A DNA stretch of 64,000 bases. It comes from Symbiodinium natans (taxonomy: Eukaryota; Sar; Dinophyceae; Suessiales; Symbiodiniaceae). The stretch is from NCBI GenBank assembly GCA_905221605.1, contig CAJNDS010002690.1, positions 322,501-386,500 of the forward strand, written 5' to 3'. The notes beneath the pieces were generated by a model. That model was given only the letters and a program-made list of their open reading frames with translations, was not told where the DNA came from and made no database searches. Position numbers and translations under genes: made by a program. This document shows, in pieces, positions 26,086 to 38,000 of the stretch (position 1 is the stretch's first letter; every line of letters starts with the position of its first letter).

Positions 26086-29000
26086 GTCGCCCCGAGAACC
26101 GATACTCCTGGCTCTTGGTAGCGAATGGGGTTTAGGGTTTAGGGTTTAGGGTTTAGGGTTTAGGGTTTGGGGTTTAGGGCTTAGGGTTTAGGGTTTAGGG
26201 AAGGAGGGAATTCGGCACCTTCTAGAAATTCGAAAGGGTCTCTATAGGGGGATGCAAGGTACCTAAGTCCCTCAGGAAGGGGAAGCTCTTTGGCGAAGCC
26301 GAGTCCGCCCCCCACCCCTGACGCACCCTTAACCCCTAGCCCCTGAACCCTTAAACCCTAAACCCTGCATTCATAGGCGGCTGGAGTTGCAAAACAAAGC
26401 GTTGAACCCTTGAATGCCCTGAAGACCTCATGCTCCAAAGCTATAACGCCCGGCATCCTGGACAGCCCTGCACCCTAAACCCTAAACCCTAAATAGGAGT
26501 TATCCTAAAGGAAGTTGTGACACGCCAATTGACTTGCCAACTTGGGATCGGAAGGGCAGTACCTGCCGAAAAGATGTATTGCTGCCGTCAAAGGCGACGA
26601 CTTCGCGTTCACTTCCAGTCTTGATCGGAAATGTGGTCGCATGATTGCCTGTGTTGGCGACATTCCAGGCCCAGAACTGAGCCTCAAGGAAACGAACGAC
26701 TCTGATTGCTTCGTTAATTACTCAAAACGGTTTGAGTTCTTTCCGCCGACAGCAAAGCCAACCGACATCGCGGCTTCTTGTGCAAAAGGGCAAGTCCTTC
26801 CTTATGCAGCTGATGTGCCACATTTGCGGAATGCTTCCCCAGTGAGAAAGCGGAGTCTGCTGGAATTGGATTTGCCTTCCAAATATGGATCAGCTTCAGT
26901 TGCAGCCGAATACCAAAACCCTAAACCCTAAACCCTAAACTTTGCTGCTGATTTGGTCAACTAGCACGCCGGACCTTCAAGGAACCCGTATGTGTCCTCG
27001 CCTTTTCGGAGCAGGTCTTCCTCCTTTTGGCAACCTGATGACCGGATTCTGCCATACGGCCACATTCCTAAACCCTAAACCCTAAACCCAGTGGTAGGGT
27101 TTAGGGTTTAGGGAACGAGGGAATTCGGCACCTTTCTAGAAACCCTCAATGGGTCTCTCTAGGAGGTACCTAAGTCCCTCATTCCAAAGGAAGAACCAGT
27201 CAGGTACCCCCAGTAGTAGAGCTTAGAGTTCACGATTTGTTTTGGGGTTTAGAGGTTTAGGGGCTCCAAGGTTTTAAGGTCTAAGGCGTTTTTTTGGGGG
27301 TTCATAGAGTTCACACTCAGGCCCCCCGTTTAAGGCATTCCGAGTTAGGCTCCGGAAGGGGCAGCCCTTTTTCTAACCCGAGTCGTCCTTGACTCCCCGA
27401 AGCCCCTAACCGTAAAGCCCTAAATGTTAAAATCACAAACCCTAGCCCTAAACCCTAAACCCTAAACCCCAGACCCTGCATTCATAAGCGGCTGTAGTTT
27501 GAAAAAAAACTCGCTGAACCCTTGAATGCCCTGAAGACCTCATGCTCCAACGCCAAAGCACCCTAAACCCTAAAACCCTAAACCCCTAAACCCCTAAACC
27601 CTAAACCCTATAAACCCTCAACCCTAAACCCCTAAACCCTCAACCCTCAACCCTAAACCCCTCAACCCTAAACCCTAAAGCCTAAACCCTAAAGCCTAAA
27701 CCCTAAACCCTAAACCCTAAACCCTAAACCCTAAACCCTAAACCCTAAACCCCCGCAATCCCCCCAACCCCTGTCCTGCAGGCCACTTCGAGTACCGCTG
27801 GAAGGTGTACAGCGACCTCCGCAGCTTGGCTGCCGAAGCTTCGAACCCGAACCCCTTAACCCTAAACCCCTGAACCCTAAACCCTAAACCCTAAACCCTA
27901 AACCCTAAATCCTAAACCCTAAACCCCAAGCCCTACACCCTGTAACCCTAAACCCTAAACCCTAAAACCTAAACTGTAAGCCCTGATTCGCAGATTGAGG
28001 GGTCGAAATGCCTGTAGTGCAAGGCTTCTGGACTATACTTGAAATTGGAGTGGACTTGTTTATTCACTTTCTTTGTGGTATGGGGTTCAGGGTTTAGGGT
28101 TTAGCCCCCTTTCTACACCTAAAACCCCTCAACCCTATATCCTAAGCCTTGCACCCTAAACCCTAAATCCGCGAGGCCGTCGTGCTCTCTAAGGGTAGCT
28201 ATAAACCGTGAGCCACGAGTCAGAGGCAGATAGAAGAGGAGGCATTGGCTCGTGGGCGTGTTCTCCTGCACCGCAGCCTCAAGCTCCATGATGCCCCCCC
28301 AAACAGTACGTAGGGTGTAGGGTTCATCTCGACACCAAACGCTAAACACCATTGCCTGTACCACGGCTATAGTAGAGGGGTTCTGGGAGTATGGGAAGAA
28401 CTGAGGTTCAAAGACCCCCAAACCAATCCAAGGTTAGGGTTCACCACAGCACCTGAATCCAGGAAAACATATCACAGAGACAGCTGGGTCGCTCACCGAG
28501 TTCGCGTCGGGCTTCCGCAAGTTCCTTTGCGAATCATGAGGGTTTAGGGCAGTTTAGGGTTTATAGGGTCCGGTTTTTGTTTAGGGCAAAGGCAGCAGCT
28601 CCTTTCATAACGAACAGGTGCCCGAAACTTTGGGAGTTGAAAGGTCTTTCGCCCAAAACAATGACCCCTGTTCGTGCACCCTGAGAAATCGCCCGAAGTA
28701 GGCTTACAGAACAGGTGACCAGAATTTAGGCAAAAACTACCGCAGGTGGTCCTTCACAAGACGCCCTAAACCCTATAGGCCCTAAATCCTAAACCCTAAA
28801 CCCAATCCCTAAACCCTAAACCCTAAACCCCAAACCCCAAACCCTAAACCCTAAACCCTAAACCCTTCCAGCTTGTGAATCCAAAGGATGGCCAGGCTAA
28901 CAAAACAAAGCTAGACGCCTACTTGAAGGTTCATGGTACTTACTAACCACTTACAACTGTACTTCTAACCCTACTTATAATACCCCTAAAGGGCCTTATA

Positions 29001-32000
29001 GGGGTTTTCCCAATTTTTAAGTAGGGTTATAAGCCCAGTTATAAGTGGTTATTAAGTCCCATGAACCTCCAAGTAGAAGCTAAGCCTTCACCACTCTCCC
29101 CCCCCAAACAACCCCCTGGTCCTTAGCAGGGAGTGAGGGAATTAGGGCCCTATATATATATATATATATATATATGTATGAAGGCCTAAAAAGGGTAGGT
29201 CGCTGGGGGGGGTAGCATATATATATATATACACACACCCTTTAAGGGAGTATATAGGGTACCTAATTCCCTCATGCCCTACGAAGAACCAGCCAGACAA
29301 GAGCACGCAAGAATGGAAGTAACTAGGTAGGCCCCGGGGACAGTTTGGGACATTTTACATTTTTCCCGTGTTGGGTTTAAGAGGATCATGTTCAGGAATA
29401 TTTTTCAGAGGGTTGTTACGCGCAAGCCTAGGTAAGTTACCTGCACCCTGAAGCCCTAGAGCCTAGTGCCCCCCCCCCCCCCTCCCTAAACCCTAAACCC
29501 TAAACCCTAAACCCTACACCCTAAACCCCAAGAAGTCCATATGCAGGCTTGGCTTCACGAAGGACGAGGAGTGCGGGCACTAGGATTCCCGTCAACCCTC
29601 AACCCCACACCGCAAGAGGCCGGGTTCGCCCTTTTCAGAATGTCCACGTCCCTCTTAGGGTTTAGGGTTTAGGGTTTAGGGTTTAGGGTTTAGGGTTTAG
29701 GGTTTAGGGTTTAGGGTTTAGGGTTTAGGGCTCTTAACCTTTGATCCTTAGCCTTTTTCGGCTTAGTTGGTTTGATAAGAGGTAGCTTGAAGCTGAATGT
29801 TGGCCATATGCGGTTAGGGCGCGAGTGTTGTGATGGACTTGTGTACCGAAAGCTATGCTTTGTAGATATACGACGACTACTACTACCACCACTACCACTA
29901 CCACCACAACTACTTCATCGTCTGGCTCCAAGCAATCTCCATGGGGCCGTAAGTGGTATCCTTATTCCTGCTTCGCTGGGTGTGGCCCCCTTATGACTAC
30001 TATCTGCTTAAGAACCGCCCAAAAAACCAAAAGATAATGCTCCTAAAAAGGGCAGCATAGGGATGATTAATTAATTCTACAAATAAATAAATAAATATAA
30101 ATATATATATATATACATATTTTTTTGGGGGGGGGGGGTCTTAAGCACAAAAAGGTAGATGACGAGTTGAGGAGACTGGAGCCATTACTTACCGGGAGTG
30201 GCTGCCCCCCGCCAAGTCCGTGTGCCGAGCCCAGACGTTTTTTTTTTTTTTTTTTTTTTTTTTTTTCTGATTTGTTGCTTGGGTTTGCAGGAGTTGGGGG
30301 GGGGGGGGGGGGGTAGGGGGTTTAGGGTTTAGGGTTTAGGGTCTATAGGGTTTAGGGTTTAGGGTATTGGGGCTCGAGGAACTTTGAGACGATGTTCAGG
30401 GCATTGCTCAGGGCTTGGGGGAGTTTAGGGTTTAGGGCTTAGGTTTTAGGGTTTAGGGTTTTGGGTTTAGGGTTTAGGGCTTTCGGCCTCAAATCTGCCC
30501 TGGGGTTTAGGGTTTAGGGCTTAGGTTTTAGGGTTTAGGGTTTAGGGTTCATGGTTTAGGGGTTGGGGGTGGAGGCTTAGTTTGCCGCTCTCGTGGGTTG
30601 AAGTTGTGACTTCGCATTTGGGGGGCTTCCCTAAGTTGCCCTAAACCCGAAAACCTAAGCACCAAACCTTAAGCCCTAAAACCCTAAACCCTCAACAAAA
30701 GCCCCTAAACCTTAATCCCTAAAACCCAAACCCTAAACCCTAGACAAAAGCCCCTAAATCTTGTGTTTCGACCCCGTCAATCTCCATGACCTGATGCTTA
30801 GGGCCCAGCGTCTGGGGGTTTAGGGGGCCCAGCGCTTTAAATGTCCCTTAAATCCGCAAGCCCGAAACATTTGCATGGTTTAGGGTTTAGGGTTTAGGGT
30901 TAGGGTTTAGGGCTTAATTTCAGGGCTTAGAAGGGCCTAGGGTTTAGGGTGCAGGGTTTCGGGGCCGCCGACCCAGCTGCATCCAGGTCATTGGTCGGGG
31001 ACTTCAACAACTGGGACGAGGCTCTGCCCGCAGAGCCCAAGACCATTTCATGAGGGTTTAGGGTTTGTGGTTTTAGGGTTTTAGGGTATAGGGTTTTAGG
31101 GTTTTAGGGTTTTAGGGTTTTAGGGTTTTGGGGTTTTGGGGTTTTGGGGTTTTGGGGTTTTGGGGTTTTGGGGTTTTGGGGTTTTGGGGTTTTGGGGTTT
31201 TGGGGTTTTAGGGTTTAGGGTTCAGGATTAACAGGTTTAGGGTTTTATGGTTTATGGTTTAGGGTTTAGGGAAAGGGCGGGGGGGGGGGGGGGGGATCAA
31301 TATGCAGGGCTGAGATGGGTCCCCAATTTGGGGCGCCATTGAAAACAGCCTTGTAACGCCCGAGACCCTGGACCCTAGTCATTCCGGAAAAAAGCCTTGA
31401 ACTCCAGACCTCAAAAAACGACGAACATCAGAGATTCCAACCACTAAACCTTCAACCCTAAACCCCGAACCACAAGCCGTGTGCTTCGGGGTCTAGGATT
31501 TCGGGCCTTGGGTTCCGGGTTAGGGCTTAAGGCTTCAGGGTTGAGGGATGCAGGCGTGCAGAATCCTTAGTTGCCCAATACACTGGTTTTAAAAGTTTAA
31601 ACTTTTCTTTTAGTAGGGGTTTAGTATACCCAAAAAGTTTAAAGCTCACCTATCGGGCCTATTGGGCTCCTAAGAATGAGTCGAGGCGATGTAGGGTGCA
31701 TCTTGAGGGATTGGGGCTCAGGGTTCGGGGAATTCTCGCCCTAACCCCTAAATCGCCAAACCCTAAACCTAAAGCCCTAGATTCCTAAAGCCCCTAAATC
31801 CTGAACACTCAACGCCAACCCTAAACCCTAAGCCCCAAACCCTAAACCCCAAACCTAACCCCTATACCCAAAGCAGGGCGCGACCCCGCTCGCTCGTGAC
31901 GCCTTCGGCACATGGGAGGCCCAAACTCGATGTTTAGGTCTTAGGCTTTGGGGTTGAGGGTTTAGGGTTTAGGGTTTAGAGGTTCATGGGCACTTATAAC

Positions 32001-35000
32001 TCTAACTAAAACTGTACTTATAAAACCCCAAAGTCCCCCCAAGTAGGTTATAAGTAGACTTAGAATTGGGGTTATAAGTACCCATGAACCTCCAGGTAGC
32101 GTTTGAGGTCTGGGATTTCGGGGCCGAAACCAGGAATCCTGAATTTTGGGACTCAGTGAGGGGACTGTAGGATTCAGGAGATTCGTCATGCTTTTACTTC
32201 AGAGTGGACACCAGGGTTGGGGTTTAGGGCTTAGGCTTCAGAACACATTCTGATTCTTATCGATTATTTCTGGGACCATGACAACATCCTACTTGTTTTG
32301 CAGAGGTGCCAAGAACGGTCTAGGCTCAAATCCGAAACCCGAAAGCCCAAACCCTAAAGCTTCAAAAACCGGGCCACGGTCTCCCTAGCCCAAACCCTAC
32401 TTGGAGGTTCATGGGACTTAATAACCACTTATAACTGGGCTTATCACCCTACTCATAATAGGGATAACCCCTATAAGGCCCTTTAGGGGTATTATAAGTG
32501 GGGTTATAAGTACAGTTATAACTGGCTAGTAAGTACCATGAACCTCCAAGTAAAGCTTTCAAACAGGGGGCCACGGTCGGTTTTCCCTGAGGTCACGCTG
32601 CCAGCGAAGGCCATCGCCCACCGCACGAGGGTCAAGTTCTGCGCCACCAAGCACGACGGTGCCTCTTCAGGGTTTAGGCTCACTAGGAGTTAGGGATTAG
32701 GAGGGTCAACCCTGAATCCTGAAACGCTGAGACCGGAAGGAGGCCGGAAGCCCTGAAACCCTGAAAGGCTAGTACCCAAGAGGTTCAGGGGATCTTTTGA
32801 CCAAAGCCTAAACCCTACAAACCTGAACCCTTTAAGCGTCGAAGGCCAGCCTAGGAGACTTTTGTGAGGCGGAAGGCTTTTCTTGCCTTGCTACTGGTGG
32901 GTGTAGATGACGCTTTGGTGGGTGCATACACGGGGTGTCTTCTTGAGGGTACTACAGACAAATCAGGAAAAACCTGCTAAACCCCAAACCCTGAACTCTA
33001 AACCCCTAAACCCTACACCCTAAACCCCTAAACCCTAGACCCTCTTCAAGTTTCCGTAACCTGGAGGTCCCAAGTATATATTCCCTATCAAAGCACCCTG
33101 GGATGACAAGAGTGCGCTTCTAGCTTGGGGGTTTAGAGTTTATAGGGTTGAGGGTTCAGGGTTTGAAGGGTTTAGGGTTGCCTAGGGTTTCGGTTTAGGG
33201 TTGTGTCTGCCTTTGACCTTTTTTGTCTCGGGGGGAATTGGGGGGGGGGGGGGGGTGGTTCCCCGAAAGCCAGTAAGGCTCATTTGAGGGTTTATTGCTT
33301 TGATAATCCAATCCTAAACCCTAAACCCCAAAGCTTTAAACCCTCAGCCATTGACCTCTCCAGATGCTTAGGCTCCACGGTCCATCGCGTGCCTTGGGCC
33401 ATCAGATCTCTTTGTTTGTCTGGGCTTTTTGGTAGTTGGGGGGGGTTTGAGGGGTTTAGGGTTTAGGGTTTGGGGCAGCTAGGGTTTTAGTCCTCTTCCC
33501 CCGTTTAGGGATTTGATAGTTAGGGCGTTGGGGGTTTCGGGGGTACTTGGAGGTTCATGGAGCTTAATAACCCTAAAAGGCCCTTTAGGGGTATTATAAG
33601 TGGGGTTAGTAAGTACAGTTATAACTGGTTAGTAAGTACCATGAACCTCCAAGTATACTGCGTCGATCAGCATATCCAGTGCTTACCTCGACGGACCACA
33701 TGTTCCATCCGAGTTGTCGGTCCGAAGGTGCTCACCCAAGGGCAGATTTGAGGCCGAAAGCCCTAAACCTCAAACCCAAAACCCTAAACCCTAAACCCTA
33801 AGCCCTAAGCCCTAAGCCCTAAGCCCTAAGCCCTAAGCCCTAAGCCCTAAGCCCTAAACCCTAAACCCTAAACCCTACACCTCACCTCTCTCAGTTGGGC
33901 AATCCACAGGTTCTCGCGGGTTCCGGCCTTTCCAAGGTTGGAGAAGAGAACTTCTGGAGAGTTCAACGAAGGTTCCCAGCTGCGCTCGCTTCTTCTTCGC
34001 CTAGTTTACCGGAAGCAGCTTCGTCTTCGAAGTCCTTCTCTTCGCAGACCCGCACATGTTGGCCGTCCAGCCTCTGAGCAGGCTGAGAAGTCGCAGGTGG
34101 TAAGCCGTCCGTCGCGGCCATCTGAAAAGTCGTTACCAAGAGAGCCCCTAAACCTTAAACCCTAAACCCTAAACCCTAAAAAACCGAAACTCTCCACCCT
34201 AAACCCTCAACCCTTCCCCCAAGCATAGTTGCTTGGGCTTGGTGAAAGTCGTGTAGGCATTGCCTCAACTATAGTAGCAAAATACTCCCCAGATTTTCGC
34301 GCAACGGCCTGTGAATCAGATCACTCCCCCCCCCAAAAAAAAACAAAACAACACACCCATGCACGAATGTAAGCCCAAGCCCAAGAGCCCTAAGGCTCCA
34401 AGTATACTAATAATACCTACGTTGGGGTCTAACGTCTGTAAATCCTACCTACTTTGGGGGCTATTTGGAGCCTTAGGGAAGAGCCCTAAGTTTTAGGCTT
34501 TCCGGGGGATCTCACGGGTGTTCGGGAGTGTGGCACAGAACCTGAACCATCCTGAACCCTACAAACCCTACACCCTGAACGCTAAACCCTGAACGCTAAA
34601 CCCTAAACCCTAAACCCTAAACCCTAAACCCTAAACCCTAAACCCTAAACCCTAAACCCTAAACCCTAAACCCCCAGCCCTAAACCCTAAGCCCTAAACC
34701 CTAAACCCCCTTGCTTCCTTCCCTTCAAATACAGCCAGAGGTGCCTGCGTGGATCCGCTGGTCGTGTCCGGACTTAGGCGGGCAGTCTGTGCAAGTGTTG
34801 AGGGCACATTAGGGTTTAGGGTTTGGGGTTTAGGGGTTTAGGGTTTAGGGCGCTTGAGGGTCTAAGGGTTTGGGGTTTAGGGTTTTAGTATTAGGGTTTC
34901 GGGCTTAGAGTTCAGCAGCATTTGGGGTTCAGGGTTTCGGGTTCGGGTTTTAGGGCTGTTTCGGGCTTAGGGTTGGGGGTTTCGAGTTTTGGGTTCAGTA

Positions 35001-38000
35001 GGACTTAAAGTTTACCGTTTCGGGTTTAGGCTTTCGGGTTCTTTAGGGTACGGGTTTGGGGATTACAGGGTTTGCAATGTAACATTATGGTCAGCTCTCT
35101 ACAATATGCTCCCTTTTGAGGTTAGTATCAGGCGGCCCCTATTATTCAGGGTGCCCAAAAACCGACCATCATTTTGAGAACTGACCATATCGCCTCTTTG
35201 ACCACTCAACCTTAAACCCTAAACCCTAAACCCGAAAGAACGCTCAGCTTGTGAGCACCGGCAAGGCCCGGACGTCCCCGGCGACTTTACTTTATGCCTT
35301 CAACCCTTCCACTCCTCATTTTCCCCTAGCTTTCATTGTGTAGGCCGCTTCTTCAAGTCAGCGCTCTTTTGCTTCTTCACTTGTTGGCCTCATACAGTTG
35401 AGTAAGGGTAACATCTTTCTGGGGTTTAGGGATTAGGGTTTAGGGTTTAGGGTTTAGGGTTCTGGGAGCTAGCTCTCTACTGCAACTTCTACCGCCTCCT
35501 GCCTAGACCTGGGGTTAAACTGGCTGTACAGAGGAGCCACAGGCTATCTGTCGAACGACCACGGCCCAAGGGCCCCAAACTGGCTGAACATAAAGGTATG
35601 TGGATCCTCAAAACTAAACCCTAAACCCTGACTAGACCAGGGGCTAGGGTTGAAGGTTTAGGGTTTAAGAGGGCTACGTACTCAGGGTTTAGGGTTTCAT
35701 AGGGTTCAGTTGTTTTTTTTTTTTTCAGGCTTAGGGCCACTTAGGGCCACTTAGGGCTTCAGGATTCACGTTCAATGGTTTACAGTTTTCGGGTTCCAGT
35801 TCTCTAAGATTTAGGGCGCACCAGGAAAGTTCGGCTCGACGTACGACGGCTACTACTGGGACCCGTCGCAGGAGCGAGGGCCGCGTGCAGTTTTTGCTTC
35901 GAAGTTTGGCGTTATTGTTCGGACCTCAAACCCCAGAAGCATCAGGAAACCCCAAATAGCTTGAAAGCCCAGTGGTGCCCTTTTTATTTTTTTTGGTTCA
36001 AGGTTCTCTTCTAAAGTAACCAATCAAAAAATGGGCAGATGCTGAAAATCACTGGGCCCCTGAGCTAGTGCTCTCAGGGTCTGAGAATCTTAGGGCCATG
36101 ACGCACCCGCTTAGTTACCCGAAACCTAAACCTGTAAATCTTAAGCGCCTTTTAACTCAATGGCTCAACCATGAAGCCTATAATCCTCACATCCCTAGAG
36201 GCCAGAACCATGTCAGAATCTGTACCACATGCTCCTTCAATCAAGCCTACGTAAATCTTAACCCCCCCCCAATATGCAAAACAAATGCCCTTTTTGTAGG
36301 TTTTGGGGTATCTTTTTACATTTACCAAACATGGAAGCCTGATGACTACATAGGCAGAAACGTTGCCGGCAGCTTGTGCAGAGGGGGGGATGGTTTGCAA
36401 CCAGGTTCAGCCATTGCACAGACAAAACTGAGCCGCAATGTGAACCCGGAATCCTGACGAACAAGGGGCGCCCTTTTGACTTTGGTTACGAAGGCTCAAC
36501 ACACTTAGCCACACAAGCGAATAATTTCAACACAGCCCTCGTTACTCCTCACTACAAAGAGAGTTCGTATATTATGGCTCCTTGGGGCACTTGTTGCGGG
36601 TCTACGGTTTACACGGCTTAGCCTGGCTTAGCCTTGGATTTACAGCTGCTTGTTGTTTTCCGATACAGAGTTTGAGAATCCTTTTCAAGAGTGTTTTCAT
36701 GGCGGGATTAGGGTGGCCATGGTTCTAGGGCTTAGGATTTGTTTGTGACAGTTCGTGCTTTCGAAATTTCGGTCTGGGAAGGATTTAGGGTTCAGGGTTC
36801 TAAACCCAAAACCCAAAACCCTAAACCCTAAACCCTAAACCCTAAACCCTAAACCCTAAAGGGTGTCTCAGTCGCTTGTGTGGTTGCCGTAGAGGCCGGG
36901 CAGGACGACTACTGCTTCGAAGGCCGGACCCGGACGATGTTGTACGGGTTTAGGGTTTAGGGTTTAGGGTTTAGGGTTTAGGGTTTAGGGCTTAGGGCTT
37001 AGGGCTTAGGGCTTAGGGTTTGGAGTTTAGGGTTTAGGGTTTAGGGTTAGGGTTTAGGCAAGTCGTTCCTTGAGCCTTAAACCTTAAGCGCCCGAAGCCC
37101 TAAACCAGAACCCTAAGGATCCATGTACCTATATAGTATCCACTTAGGCCTTGGGGGGGGGGGGGGGGGTTTCTATATTATACTAGCTTGAGGGCCCAAG
37201 TATATACTATGTAGGCACATAAATCCTTCGGGTAAACCCATCTTGAAGCAAAGCCATGAGAAGAGAGAGTCTGATGCAGAATGCGACCACCCCAACTTTG
37301 CTCTGTCGTGACAATCAGTCGCCCTCCCAGTCTTGGGGGCTGTACATCTGCGAGAACCCCAAAAATTAAACCCGGTACCGTCAACCCCGAGACCCCCCAA
37401 ACCCGTAACCCTACTTGGAGGTTCATGGTACTTATTAACCAATTATACCTGTACTTCTATAACTGTACTTATAACCATATTAGGGCACTTAAGGGGCTTA
37501 TAAGTGGGCCATAAGTACTGTTATAATAGACCCTAAACCCTGAACCCTAAACCCTAAGCCCTAAACCCTATAAACCCTAAACCCTAGTGCAGATATAATG
37601 GGTTTAATAGGTACCATGAACCTCCAAGTAAACGCTGTCAAAACAGGCTTTCAGGCGGCGCGGCCCGCCTTGCCGAGCTCCCTCCGTATCTTGGGGGCCC
37701 CGGTTGGGACGTTTAGGGTTTGGGGTTTGGGGTTTGGGGTTGAGGGTTTAGGGTTTGGGGTTTGGGGTTTGGGGCTTAGAGGATGTAGCTGGCCTGGAAG
37801 GAAGCCCTGTACCCAAGTAAGCGCCAAGAAGCAGACCTGAAACCCGAAAGCAAACACAAGGTTATCCCGAAAGCAAGCACAGCATCATAGGGGACCCAGT
37901 TCTCCACTAGGTAGGCCATTGGGATACTTGTTATTTTCTCTTAGTGGGTTTAAGAGGATCGTGTTTAGGACTTTTTTTCAGAGGATTCAGAGGGTTTAAG

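Larger units (their letters stand above)
26086..27781 (+). other. Intron B1-B2, with unassigned open frame
   Basis: Two copies of a GAGGGAATTCGGCACC repeat (26,213-26,276; 27,117-27,181), telomere-like tracts, mixed CCCTAAA/CCCTCAA blocks (27,560-27,750), and a unique stretch (26,495-26,910) open for 129 codons on + (26,542-26,931). That frame ends inside a CCCTAAA tract and matches no family I know. Confidence 0.6.
28521..29546 (+). other. Intron B4-B5
   Basis: CCCTAAA tracts, a family-A element (28,920-29,075), a family-I inverted element (29,132-29,274) with (TA)n cores, a GTTTAAGAGGATC repeat (about 29,375-29,420; related copies near 37,950 and 46,010) and a C14 run near 29,471. Confidence 0.7.

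Noticed and set aside
36068-36621. 129-codon + frame and overlapping minus frames
   Set aside because: Several frames are open at once, composition is not like the enzyme exons, and nothing links to B12 or B13. Left as unassigned intron sequence.
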